Assembly: GCF_002250505.1 (NCBI RefSeq)
Contig: NZ_NJGY01000001.1
Location: forward strand, 1,557,968 to 1,621,967
DNA length: 64,000 nucleotides
Reading direction: 5' to 3'
From: Janthinobacterium sp. PC23-8
GTDB lineage: Bacteria; Pseudomonadota; Gammaproteobacteria; Burkholderiales; Burkholderiaceae_D
The notes beneath the pieces are model-generated. The model was not told the DNA's origin, searched no databases, and was given only the letters and a program-made list of their open reading frames with translations. Shown in pieces: positions 46,303 to 54,854 of this stretch; the first letter of the stretch is position 1; each line of letters opens with the position of its first letter. A program made the translations under genes and the position numbers.

Positions 46303-48579
46303 TCAGCCAGCCTGCACCGCTTGCGGCTGCAATGTGGCCGCCTTCGCCTTGCCCAGCAATCCCAGCACCACCTGCAGCGCCATGGCCAGCGCGCCAACGA
46401 TGAATACCACATCGCCAAAGGTGCGCACCCAGCGCAGGTTTTGCAGCAGCGGCTGCTGCATGAACTCCTCGCTGCGCGCATACCAGAGGCCTTCGGTCAC
46501 GCTGGCGTGGAACTGGATGATGCCGATCGGCAGCAGGCTGGTAAAGATCATCAGCACCAGGCCCGCGTTCAGGCCCCAGAACGCCGTCATCATCAACCCC
46601 TTGCTGAAGCGGTAATCGGGCCGCAGGTAGCGCAGCACCAGCAGTGTAAAGCCCAGCGCCAGGAAGCCGTACACGCCGAACAGCGCCGCATGGGCATGGA
46701 CAGGGGTGGTGTTGAGGCCCTGGATGTAATACAGCGCCATCGGCGGATTGATCATGAAGCCGAACACGCCCGCGCCCAGCATGTTCCAGAACGCCACCGC
46801 GACAAAGCACATCAAGGGCCAGCGCAGGTTTTCCATCCACGCGGCGCGGTCCTTCAGGCGCCAGTTTTCCCATGCTTCGTGACCGAGCACAATCAGCGGC
46901 ACCACTTCGAGCGCGCTGAAGCTCGCGCCGATGGCCATCACCGGCGTGGTGGTGCCGGCAAAGTACAGGTGATGGAAGGTACCCGGTATGCCGCCCAGCA
47001 TGAACAGCGAGGCCGAGGCCAGGCTGGCGGCGGTGGCCATGCGCACCGACACCAGGCCCAGGGTCGAAAAGATAAAGGCCAGCGCCGTGGTGGCGAACAC
47101 TTCAAAAAAACCTTCGACCCACAGGTGCACCACCCACCAGCGCCAGTATTCCATTACCGACAGATGCGTGCGCTCGCCGTAGAACAGGCCGGCGCCATAG
47201 AACAGGCCAATCGCGCCCACCGAGGCGGTCAGCAGCGCCAGCAGATTCTTGTCGCCGCCTTTGACCCGCAGCGCCGGCACCACGCCGCGCAGCATCAGGG
47301 CCAGCCACAGCAGGATGCCGACATATTTGCCGATCTGCCACAGGCGGCCCAGGTCCACGTATTCATAACCCTGGTGGCCGAGCCAGAAATTCCATTCGGG
47401 CGGCATCACCTGCGCAATGGCCAGGTAGTTGCCCGTAAACGAGCCGACCACCACCACCACCAGCGCCCAGAACAGCACGTCGACCCCAAAGCGCTGCCAT
47501 TTTGGGTCCTTGCCGCCATTGATCAGGGGCGCCAGGAACAGGCCGGCGGCCAGGAAACCGGTGGCGATCCAGAACAGCGCCGCCTGGATATGCCAGGTGC
47601 GCGTCAGGGAATACGGGAACCAGCGCGACACGTCGATGCCGTAGAAGGTTTGTCCTTCCACCGTGTAGTGGGCCGTAAAGCCGCCGATAAACACCTGGAA
47701 GATAAACAAGGCGACGACCAGGAACAGGTATTTGCCCAGCCCGCGCTGCGAGGGCGTCAGGGCAAATGTCGTCAGCGGGTCGCGCGCGCCGGGAACCGGC
47801 AAGGGTTCGTCATGGTCGCGCAGGAAGGCCCAGCCCCAGACCAGGAAGCCGACGCCAGCCAGCAGCACCACCACGCTGGCGACCGACCAGATCACGTTTT
47901 CGCCGCTCGGGTGATTGCCGATCAACGGTTCATGCGGCCAGTTGTTGGTGTAAGTGACGTCATGGCCGGGGCGCTCGGTGGCGGCGGCCCAGGCGGTCCA
48001 GAAGAAGAACTGCGTCATCTGGCGGCGCCGCTCGCTGCTCGGCAGGGTGTTTTCCTTCATGGCGTAGTGTTCGCGGGTGGTGCGCAATGCGGGCGCGTCC
48101 GAGAACAGCTGGTCGTAGTAGTTGGCAGTCATGCGTACCGCCTCGACCCGGCGCGCCGACAGATGCAGCTGCTGCGCTGCATCGACGCCGTTGCCGCGGT
48201 ATTCAAGCCTGAGCGCTTCGCGCAGCGCCGCCTGCGCCGGGCCGTCCAGGGCCGCATAGGCGCGGCCATGCTGGTCTTGCGCGGCCAGCTCCAGCCAGGC
48301 CGTCAGTTCGCGGTGCAGCCAGTCGGCCGTCCAGTCGGGCGCCTGGTAGGCGCCATGGCCCCAGATGGAACCGAGCTGCATGCCGCCCACCGATTGCCAG
48401 GCCGTCTGGCCGTCGAGGATGCCCTCGCGGTCGAACAGGAGCTTGCCGCCCGGCGCGCTCACTTGCGCAGGAATCGGCGGCGCCTGCCGGTACACTTCGG
48501 CGCCGTAGTAGCCGAGCAGGGAAAAGGTCACGATCAGCACGCCGATCAGGGTGAACCACAGTTTTTTATAGGGACCCAT
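46303..48579 (-). CDS. norB: Quinol-dependent nitric oxide reductase (qNOR)
   Basis: 758 residues from the ATG at 48579, preceded by GAAGGA. The long N-terminal extension (about 1-230, one helix then a soluble region) before the 12-helix haem-copper core marks the quinol-oxidising single-subunit type. Haem/Fe-B ligands lie in TRTWHIQAALFWIATG, VVHLWVEGFFEVFATT and GTFHHLYFAG...VHAHAALFG. Reduces NO to N2O at the inner membrane. Last gene of the nirK-ric-norB operon, 13 bp after ric. Confidence 0.95.
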   Translation of the reverse strand: MGPYKKLWFTLIGVLIVTFSLLGYYGAEVYRQAPPIPAQVSAPGGKLLFDREGILDGQTAWQSVGGMQLGSIWGHGAYQAPDWTADWLHRELTAWLELAAQDQHGRAYAALDGPAQAALREALRLEYRGNGVDAAQQLHLSARRVEAVRMTANYYDQLFSDAPALRTTREHYAMKENTLPSSERRRQMTQFFFWTAWAAATERPGHDVTYTNNWPHEPLIGNHPSGENVIWSVASVVVLLAGVGFLVWGWAFLRDHDEPLPVPGARDPLTTFALTPSQRGLGKYLFLVVALFIFQVFIGGFTAHYTVEGQTFYGIDVSRWFPYSLTRTWHIQAALFWIATGFLAAGLFLAPLINGGKDPKWQRFGVDVLFWALVVVVVGSFTGNYLAIAQVMPPEWNFWLGHQGYEYVDLGRLWQIGKYVGILLWLALMLRGVVPALRVKGGDKNLLALLTASVGAIGLFYGAGLFYGERTHLSVMEYWRWWVVHLWVEGFFEVFATTALAFIFSTLGLVSVRMATAASLASASLFMLGGIPGTFHHLYFAGTTTPVMAIGASFSALEVVPLIVLGHEAWENWRLKDRAAWMENLRWPLMCFVAVAFWNMLGAGVFGFMINPPMALYYIQGLNTTPVHAHAALFGVYGFLALGFTLLVLRYLRPDYRFSKGLMMTAFWGLNAGLVLMIFTSLLPIGIIQFHASVTEGLWYARSEEFMQQPLLQNLRWVRTFGDVVFIVGALAMALQVVLGLLGKAKAATLQPQAVQAG

Positions 48580-48592
48580 TGGTCTTCCTTCG

Positions 48593-49270
48593 TCAATGCA
48601 CCATGGCCGGCGCAAAGCGCTCGAACAGGATGTTGTTTTCAGTGTGGATATGCGCCATCAGGTCTTCGCGGAAGGTGCGCAGCCCGGTGTACAGCGCGCG
48701 CCAGGTGGTGCAGGCGCCACCTGGCGCCACCATGCCGTGCGTCAGTTGCTCGATCGCGCGCAAGGCCACGCCATGCTCGTCATGCTCCATGCGCATCACG
48801 CTGATCGGCCCGCCCGCCATGGCCCCCTGGCCGCTCGTGATCATCGGGAACAGCACGTTTTCTTCCTTGCGCATATGGCTTTCCAGCTCCTGCGCCATGC
48901 TAGACAATTGATCGGCCAGGCCGTGCGGACAGTCGGCGCGGTCGCCATGCACCTGCTCGACCTTGCGCGCCAGGCGTATCAGTTCGGGCAGCTGCTCGCG
49001 GTGCACGGCGTGGTAGCGCGCCAGCACATGCGCCACCAGCTCGCCGGCCGTCGCGTGCTGCCATTCGCCTTCGCCGGATGCATCGCTGCGTCCCAGCAGC
49101 ACCTGCAACTGGTCGACGATGGGCTGCGTATCGACGCCGGCGGCGGCCGCCGCCGCACGCAAGGTCTTGTTGCCGCCGCAGCAGAAATCGAGATGGTGGG
49201 CGTCGAACAGGCGCGTGGCGCCCGGAATGCGGCGGGCCAGCTGGCCCAGGGACTGGTCGATGAATTCCAT
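48593..49270 (-). CDS. RIC/YtfE/ScdA di-iron Fe-S cluster repair protein
   Basis: 225 residues with AAGGAGC before the ATG at 49270. The N-terminal ScdA_N domain has RLFDAHHLDFCCGGNKTLRAA with the paired cysteines; the hemerythrin-like domain supplies HAVHREQLPEL, ESHMRKEENVLFP, MRMEHDEHG and HIHTENNILFERF, a complete set of His/Glu di-iron ligands. Repairs iron-sulfur clusters damaged by NO. Lies between nirK and norB, a location consistent with NO protection. Confidence 0.92.
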   Translation of the reverse strand: MEFIDQSLGQLARRIPGATRLFDAHHLDFCCGGNKTLRAAAAAAGVDTQPIVDQLQVLLGRSDASGEGEWQHATAGELVAHVLARYHAVHREQLPELIRLARKVEQVHGDRADCPHGLADQLSSMAQELESHMRKEENVLFPMITSGQGAMAGGPISVMRMEHDEHGVALRAIEQLTHGMVAPGGACTTWRALYTGLRTFREDLMAHIHTENNILFERFAPAMVH

Positions 49271-49296
49271 GATTGCTCCTTGAAGATAGGGTAGGT

Positions 49297-50757
49297 TTAT
49301 TGATGGGCGCCGGCGTGGAAAACGCCGGGGACAGGCTCGCCCGTCACTTCCAGCACGCCGACGGCGCCTTTGCCGGCCCGCGACAGGGCATGGTCGACCA
49401 GCAGGTAACTGCCCGGATGCTGCACTTTCAGTTCGACGATGGTCGCGCCGCCTGGTGCCACCAGCGTGGTTTGCACGTCGTGTTTCGGGCTGCTGATCGA
49501 GCCTTCGCTGTAGACCTTGTCGAAGATCTCGCCGATGATGTGGAATGATGAAATCTTGTTCGGGCCGCCCACGCCAAAGTAGATGCGCACGGTTTCGCCA
49601 ACTTTTGCCTGCAGCTTGTGGGTCTTGCTGAGCGCGCCCACCTCGCCATTGAAGACGTAGTAGTCGGGCAGCTCGTTGGCCATCTTTTCCAGGTTCGCCT
49701 CCTGGTGCACGGGCGCGCCGTGCGGGCGGCCCGTGTACATCTCGCCCTGCATCACGTAGTACTCGCGGTCGACTTTCGACAGGCCGCCTTCCGGTTCCAC
49801 CAGGATCATGCCGTACATGCCGGCCGCGATATGCTGCGGCACCAGGGGCGTGGCACAGTGGTACACATACAGGCCGGGGTTGAGCGCCTTGAAGGTGACG
49901 GTTTTTTCCTGGCCCGGCGCGACCTGGGTATGCTGGCCGCCGCCATGGCCGCCGGTCACCGCATGCAGGTCGATCGAATGGATCATCTTGCTGTCGGCGG
50001 CGTTGAACAGGGTCAGCTCGACCGTGTCGCCCACCCGCGCGCGCAGCATGGGGCCGGGTACCTGGCGGTTGAAGGTCCAGTAAGTGAAGGTGGTGCCGTC
50101 GTCGAGCTTGCCGGGCAACTCCACCGTCTCCATGCGGTACTTGAGAAGCTGTGGTGCGCGCGTGCCGATCGCCAGCGGCACCTGCGCCGGATTGGCCGCC
50201 ACGCTGACGGCCGCAGGGTCCGGTCCGCGCATCGGCGACGACGCCGGCGTGTACAGCGCCAGCGCGGCCGAGCTGGCGTCGCCGCCGTTGTTGGCGGCGG
50301 GCGTGGCAGCGGTACCAGCGTCGGCCAGGGTCGGGCCGCTGACCTGCAGCTTGCCTTCCATGCCGATCTGGCGGTGGCCGGGAATCGAGCAATAGTAGGT
50401 AAAGCTGCCGGCGCGGCTCACCTTGAAGCGCACGGTGATCTTGCCGCTGCCGGCGCTGAACCTGGCGGAGGCGACGTTCAGTTCGGGGATCACCAGATCA
50501 TGCTCGGCGCCCTCGCCGCTTTTCAATACCAGCTCGATGGTGTCGCCCGTATTGGCCGTCAACACGGGATTGACCTGGCCCCGGGCGTCGACAAACACCA
50601 TCTTGCCGTCAACGATATTGGTTTGCAGTTCGTGGTGGCGCACAGTCGGCGCGGCGGCGGCCCTGGCGGCCGGTGCGGCCAGCGCAGGCGCAGGCACGTC
50701 AAGGAACAGCAGGCACAGTGCGGCGGCGATGCCGGCGAGGGGGAAAGTTGGTTTCAT
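49297..50757 (-). CDS. nirK: Copper nitrite reductase with extra N-terminal cupredoxin domain
   Basis: 486 residues. Signal peptide about 1-28. An N-terminal cupredoxin (about 42-140) has type-1 Cu ligands H86, C123, H128, M133 (YYCSIPGHRQIGMEG). After a Pro/Ala linker comes the two-domain NirK core: H260, D263 and H265 (IHSIDLHAVTGG), H300-C301 (YHCATPLVPQH), H309, M314, H406 and H456. So both type-1 and type-2 copper sites and the catalytic Asp/His are intact. Reduces nitrite to NO in the periplasm. The fused domain resembles the Hyphomicrobium-type enzyme. Reading starts behind a sigma-54/NorR promoter. Confidence 0.94.
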   Translation of the reverse strand: MKPTFPLAGIAAALCLLFLDVPAPALAAPAARAAAAPTVRHHELQTNIVDGKMVFVDARGQVNPVLTANTGDTIELVLKSGEGAEHDLVIPELNVASARFSAGSGKITVRFKVSRAGSFTYYCSIPGHRQIGMEGKLQVSGPTLADAGTAATPAANNGGDASSAALALYTPASSPMRGPDPAAVSVAANPAQVPLAIGTRAPQLLKYRMETVELPGKLDDGTTFTYWTFNRQVPGPMLRARVGDTVELTLFNAADSKMIHSIDLHAVTGGHGGGQHTQVAPGQEKTVTFKALNPGLYVYHCATPLVPQHIAAGMYGMILVEPEGGLSKVDREYYVMQGEMYTGRPHGAPVHQEANLEKMANELPDYYVFNGEVGALSKTHKLQAKVGETVRIYFGVGGPNKISSFHIIGEIFDKVYSEGSISSPKHDVQTTLVAPGGATIVELKVQHPGSYLLVDHALSRAGKGAVGVLEVTGEPVPGVFHAGAHQ

Positions 50758-50801
50758 GAGGCGATCCTTGGTCTTGTATGCCGAGTTGGCAGTTGTAATA
50801 A

Positions 50802-50817
50802 CGCAACTCGCATGCCA
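50802..50817 (-). promoter_or_regulatory. Sigma-54 promoter of nirK
   Basis: On the minus strand TGGCATG-CGAG-TTGCG, with exactly ten bases between GG and GC, matches the sigma-54 -24/-12 element. It lies 45-60 bp upstream of the nirK ATG. Confidence 0.75.
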
Positions 50818-50858
50818 GGAAAAACCTGTTTCAAATCAAGGGATTGAAAAATACAAGG

Positions 50859-50869
50859 TCATATCTACC
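50859..50869. promoter_or_regulatory. NorR enhancer site 1 (GT-N7-AC)
   Basis: GTCATATCTAC fits the GT-N7-AC NorR half-site rule and lies about 70 bp upstream of the predicted nirK transcription start. Confidence 0.55.
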
Positions 50870-50881
50870 CTGCCAAAGCGG

Positions 50882-50892
50882 GTAGCGCGTAC
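50882..50892. promoter_or_regulatory. NorR enhancer site 2 (GT-N7-AC)
   Basis: GTAGCGCGTAC fits GT-N7-AC, 23 bp centre to centre from site 1 and just upstream of norR, so it may also affect norR expression. Confidence 0.55.
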
Positions 50893-50897
50893 CCTCC

Positions 50898-52451
50898 ATG
50901 GTCATCATGACCATTACCACTACCCATCTTTTACTCCTCACCGACCTGGTGGCCGACCTGCCAGTGGCCGTGCGCCTGCAGCGCCTGGTCGTCAGCCTGC
51001 GCGCCCACTTTGGCTGCGGCGCGGTGGCCCTGTTGAAACTCGACGGCGAGCATTTGCGCCCGGTGGCCATGGACGGCCTGGTCAGCGACACCCTGGGGCG
51101 CCGCTTCCTGATCAAGGATCATCCGCGCCTGGCGACCATTTTGCGCCGGCGCGGCGTGACCTGCTTCCATCACGACAGCGCCATGCCCGACCCTTACGAC
51201 GGCCTGATCGCCGACCGCCCTGGCGAACCGCTGCCGGTGCACGACTGCATGGGCATGGCGCTGGACCTGGAGGGAGAACGCTGGGGCGTGGTGACGCTCG
51301 ATGCGCTGCAGGTGGGCACGTTTGACAGCCAGGCGCAGCGCGAACTGGGCGAACTGGCGTGCGCCATCGAGGCGGCCGTGCGCGTGACGCGGCTGGAAGC
51401 GGAGATCCGCGCCCTGCGCGTGTCGGGCGCCGCCGCCCAGGCGGCGAGTACCGGCGCAGCACGCGAAGACAGCGATTTCCTGGGCCAGAGCGACGCCATC
51501 ACGCAGCTGCTGCATGAACTCGACGTCGTGGCCGACTCGGAACTGCCGGTGCTGCTGCTGGGCGAGACGGGCGTGGGCAAGGAGTTGTGCGCGCACCGGC
51601 TGCACCGGCTATCGCGCAGGGCAGGCAAGCCGCTGGTGCACGTCAACTGCGCGGCACTGCCCGAATCGCTGGCCGAGAGCGAACTGTTCGGCCATGCGCG
51701 CGGCGCGTTTTCGGGGGCGGTGAACGACCGGCCGGGGCGTTTTGAAGCGGCCGAAGGCGGCACGCTATTCCTCGATGAAGTGGGCGAATTGCCGCTGTCG
51801 ATACAGGCCAAGCTGCTGCGCACCTTGCAAAACGGCGAAATCCAGCGCCTGGGCGCCGACCAGCCGCGCAGGGTCAATGTGCGGGTGATTGCCGCCACCA
51901 ACCGCAGCCTGCGCGACCATGTGCGCGACGGCACGTTTCGCGCCGACCTGTATCACCGGCTGTCGGTCTACCCGGTGCCGATTCCGCCGCTGCGCGAACG
52001 CGGTCACGACGTGCTGCTCCTGGCCGGGCGCTTCCTGGAGCTGAACCGCGCACGCCTGGGCCTGCGCAGCCTGCGGCTGTCAACGCAAGCCGAAGACGCG
52101 CTGCGCCACTACCGCTGGCCCGGCAATGTGCGGGAACTGGAACACGTGATCAGCCGCGCCGCGCTCAAAGCCGTGATACGGGGCGCGGACCGGAAAGAGA
52201 TCATGACGCTGGAGCGTGACATGCTGGACCTCGACGGTGTCGACATGCCTGCCAATACGGATGCGCCAGCGCCGCCGATGTCAGAGGCGATACCGGCCAC
52301 CATGCAGCAGCTTGTGGAAGCGAGCCAGCGCCAGGCGATCCGCCAGGCATTGAACCGGCATCAGGGCAACTGGGCCGCCAGCGCGCGCCAGCTGGGCCTG
52401 GACGCGAGCAATCTCCATAAACTGGCGAAGCGGGTGGGGTTGAAACCCTAG
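50898..52451 (+). CDS. norR: NO-responsive sigma-54 activator NorR
   Basis: 517 residues (an ATG three codons later is also possible). The N-terminal GAF domain keeps the iron-nitrosyl-type ligands: D98, D101, H115, C117, D135. AAA+ domain: Walker A GETGVGKE (222-229), loop GAFSGA at 269-274 where Ser replaces the common Thr, Walker B TLFLDEVGELP. The C-terminal Fis helix-turn-helix is GNWAASARQLGLDASNLHKLAKR. Senses NO and activates sigma-54 promoters. Divergent from nirK. Its stop shares the CTAG tetranucleotide with the stop of the convergent cytochrome. Confidence 0.93.
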   Translation: MVIMTITTTHLLLLTDLVADLPVAVRLQRLVVSLRAHFGCGAVALLKLDGEHLRPVAMDGLVSDTLGRRFLIKDHPRLATILRRRGVTCFHHDSAMPDPYDGLIADRPGEPLPVHDCMGMALDLEGERWGVVTLDALQVGTFDSQAQRELGELACAIEAAVRVTRLEAEIRALRVSGAAAQAASTGAAREDSDFLGQSDAITQLLHELDVVADSELPVLLLGETGVGKELCAHRLHRLSRRAGKPLVHVNCAALPESLAESELFGHARGAFSGAVNDRPGRFEAAEGGTLFLDEVGELPLSIQAKLLRTLQNGEIQRLGADQPRRVNVRVIAATNRSLRDHVRDGTFRADLYHRLSVYPVPIPPLRERGHDVLLLAGRFLELNRARLGLRSLRLSTQAEDALRHYRWPGNVRELEHVISRAALKAVIRGADRKEIMTLERDMLDLDGVDMPANTDAPAPPMSEAIPATMQQLVEASQRQAIRQALNRHQGNWAASARQLGLDASNLHKLAKRVGLKP

Positions 52452-52789
52452 CGGTGAATGACCAGGCTTTTCGGCAGGCTGTTGAGATAGGCCGCCAGGT
52501 CCTTGATATCCTGGTTGGTCAAAGGTTTGACCTGGCCCGTCATGATGGCGTTGTTGCGGCCATTGGGGGCGTCGCCGCGCTTGTAGGCGGTCAGGGCATG
52601 CTCCAGGTAGTCGCGGTGCTGACCGGCCAGCTTGGGATAGGACGGGTCGATCGGCGAGGCGTAATCCTTGCCGTGGCAGGTGGCGCAGCTGTATTTTTCG
52701 GCCAGGACCTTGCCCGTATTGATATTGCCGGCGGCGACAGCGCCGAAGGAAACGAGCGAGCACAACAGGGCGGCGAGTATTTTTTTCAT
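52448..52789 (-). CDS. Small class I cytochrome c
   Basis: 113 residues, signal peptide about 1-20 (ending AVAAG). One haem site CATCH (about 35-39) and a distal Met in NAIMTGQVKPLTNQDIKDLAAYLNSL, typical of c4/c5-like monohaem cytochromes. Periplasmic electron carrier; next to the denitrification genes it may feed NirK (inference). Preceded by a second cytochrome 11 bp upstream. Confidence 0.87.
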   Translation of the reverse strand: MKKILAALLCSLVSFGAVAAGNINTGKVLAEKYSCATCHGKDYASPIDPSYPKLAGQHRDYLEHALTAYKRGDAPNGRNNAIMTGQVKPLTNQDIKDLAAYLNSLPKSLVIHR

Positions 52790-52800
52790 CTGGCTGGTCC

Positions 52801-53130
52801 TCAGTTGGGCTTGGCTTGTTGCGAATAATAGGCGGCCACGTCGGCGATATCCTGGTCCGACAGGCTGGCGGCGATGCCCTTCATGGTGGGGTGCTTGCGG
52901 TCGCCCTTCTGGTAGGCTTTGAGCGCGTTTTCAATGTATTTGGCGCTCTGGCCGCCGATCATCGGCACCTGGAAAACTTCAGGAAACGTGGCCTTGTACC
53001 CGGGGATGCCATGGCAGCCGATGCACATTTCCACCTTGGCTGTCCCGGCCTTGGCGTTTCCGACGATATCAGCCGCTGTGACGGCATTTGCTATGCCGGC
53101 AAGCACGAGAAGTGCAAATATTTTTTTCAT
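52801..53130 (-). CDS. Small class I cytochrome c
   Basis: 109 residues from the ATG at 53130, signal peptide about 1-19 (ending AVTAAD). Haem motif CIGCH (about 36-40), Met ligand in HPTMKGIAASLSDQDIADVAAYYSQ. First of a two-cytochrome operon; the pair resembles the two halves of a dihaem cytochrome c4 split into separate genes. Probably a periplasmic electron donor. Confidence 0.87.
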   Translation of the reverse strand: MKKIFALLVLAGIANAVTAADIVGNAKAGTAKVEMCIGCHGIPGYKATFPEVFQVPMIGGQSAKYIENALKAYQKGDRKHPTMKGIAASLSDQDIADVAAYYSQQAKPN

Positions 53131-53351
53131 AGTGGCAAAGTGAGCAGAGGTAATCGGAGAAACGCGAAGGCTGGTTTTTTTTGATTTTATATGTTGACAA
53201 TGAAACTGTTCCTTGCCGATTCTAACCAAGATATTCTTGCAAGTCCACCTACATAAAATCGCTTGTGCGCATACGGGCACAAGCCGCTGGCGTGGCGGCG
53301 CGCCACGGTTCTGTTTATACTCGGTCTTTCCCTACTTTGGCAGGATCGCTC

Positions 53352-54221
53352 ATGCAAGCACAGCACCCACAGCAAGGCCACCGCTTCGAAGGCTCCGACA
53401 ACTACGTCGCCACCGCCGACCTGAAACTGGCCGTGAATGCCGCCTTGACCCTGCAGCGCCCGCTGCTGATCAAGGGCGAGCCTGGCACCGGCAAGACCAT
53501 GCTGGCCGAGGAAGTGGCAGCGGCGCTGGACATGCCCCTGATGCAGTGGCATATCAAATCGACCACCAAGGCCCAGCAGGGCCTGTACGAATACGACGCC
53601 GTGTCGCGCCTGCGCGACTCGCAACTGGGCGACGAGCGCGTGCGCGACATCCAGAACTACATCGTCAAGGGCGTACTATGGCAGGCCTTCACGGCGCCAG
53701 AACCGGTGGTGCTCTTGATCGACGAGATCGACAAGGCCGATATCGAGTTCCCCAACGACTTGCTGCGCGAGCTGGACCGCATGGAATTCTATGTCTATGA
53801 AACGCGGCAGATGGTCACGGCGCTGCATCGCCCGCTCGTCATCATCACCTCGAACAACGAAAAGGAACTGCCGGACGCCTTTTTGCGCCGCTGCTTCTTC
53901 CATTACATCAAATTCCCGGACAAGGACACGATGGAGCAGATCGTCGCCGTCCACTACCCGCACCTGAAACAGGAGTTGCTGGCGCAGGCGCTGCAAACCT
54001 TTTACGCCGTGCGCGACGTGCCGGGGCTGAAAAAGAAGCCGTCGACCTCGGAATTTCTCGACTGGTTGAAACTGCTGCTGGCCGAAGACATTCCTGCCGA
54101 AGCGCTGCGCAGTCAGGATCAGAAAACCGTGGTGCCGCCACTGCACGGGGCGCTGCTGAAAAACGAGCAGGACGTGAACCTGTTCGAGCGCCTGATGTTC
54201 ATGTCGCGCACCAACCGCTAA
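53352..54221 (+). CDS. MoxR-type AAA+ ATPase
   Basis: 289 residues from the ATG at 53352, preceded by AGGA. Walker A GEPGTGKT, Walker B VVLLIDEIDKADIEFPNDLL, sensor LVIITSNNEKELPDAFLRRCFFHYI. MoxR ATPases act with a von Willebrand A partner to mature or activate metalloenzymes and complexes; such a partner is encoded two genes downstream. Confidence 0.92.
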   Translation: MQAQHPQQGHRFEGSDNYVATADLKLAVNAALTLQRPLLIKGEPGTGKTMLAEEVAAALDMPLMQWHIKSTTKAQQGLYEYDAVSRLRDSQLGDERVRDIQNYIVKGVLWQAFTAPEPVVLLIDEIDKADIEFPNDLLRELDRMEFYVYETRQMVTALHRPLVIITSNNEKELPDAFLRRCFFHYIKFPDKDTMEQIVAVHYPHLKQELLAQALQTFYAVRDVPGLKKKPSTSEFLDWLKLLLAEDIPAEALRSQDQKTVVPPLHGALLKNEQDVNLFERLMFMSRTNR

Positions 54222-54230
54222 GGAGGGGCC

Positions 54231-54854
54231 GTGAAAGCCATTGCACCGGTCAGCCTTGAATTGAACGGCATCCGCCTCGAACCGCTGGCGCTCCACCACG
54301 CCGAAGGCCTGCGCGCGGCGGCGGCCGACGGCCAGCTGTGGCAGTTGCGCGTGACCTCCGTGCCCGAGCCGGACCAGGTGGAACAGTATATCTTCAAGGG
54401 CATCGAAATGCGCCCCTCGCGCCTTGCGTTTGCGGTAATCGATATCGCCAGCGGCGACGTGCTGGGCACCACCAGCTACCACGACGTGCTGCACGAGATA
54501 GGCCGCCTGGAAATCGGCTACACCTGGTACGCCAGGCGCTGCCAGCGCAGCCATGTCAATACCACCGCCAAGCTGCTGCTGCTCACGCACGCTTTCGACA
54601 CCCTCGATTGCGCACTGGTGGGCCTGCGTACCGATAACTTCAACCATGCTTCGCAAGCGGCCATCGAGCGCCTGGGCGCGAAAAAGGATGGCGTGCTGCG
54701 CCACCATGCGCTGCGGCGCGACGGCACCGTGCGCGACACCGTCATGTACAGCATCACGCGCGGCGAATGGCCCGAAATCGCCGCCCACCTGCGCTACAAG
54801 CTGGCGCAGCGGCCCATCGTGGCGCTGCCGCGTGCCGGAGAAACGCCGTGCTGA
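54231..54854 (+). CDS. GNAT-family N-acetyltransferase (RimJ/RimL-like)
   Basis: 207 residues starting at a GTG with AAGGAGG upstream. Fold signatures are IRLEPLALHHAEGL, the GRLEIGYTWYARRCQRSHVNTTAKLLLL acetyl-CoA segment and VGLRTDNFNHASQAAIERLGAKKDG. Acetylates an unknown amine. It is inserted between MoxR and the VWA gene, overlapping the latter, so the three are one operon. Confidence 0.88.
   Translation: MKAIAPVSLELNGIRLEPLALHHAEGLRAAAADGQLWQLRVTSVPEPDQVEQYIFKGIEMRPSRLAFAVIDIASGDVLGTTSYHDVLHEIGRLEIGYTWYARRCQRSHVNTTAKLLLLTHAFDTLDCALVGLRTDNFNHASQAAIERLGAKKDGVLRHHALRRDGTVRDTVMYSITRGEWPEIAAHLRYKLAQRPIVALPRAGETPC

Noticed and set aside
50792..50802. Third GT-N7-AC match near the nirK promoter
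   Set aside because: It overlaps the predicted transcription start and -12 element, not an enhancer position; likely chance.
53160..53215. FNR-like TTGA...TCAA pattern upstream of the cytochrome pair
   Set aside because: Half-sites do not have the required spacing.
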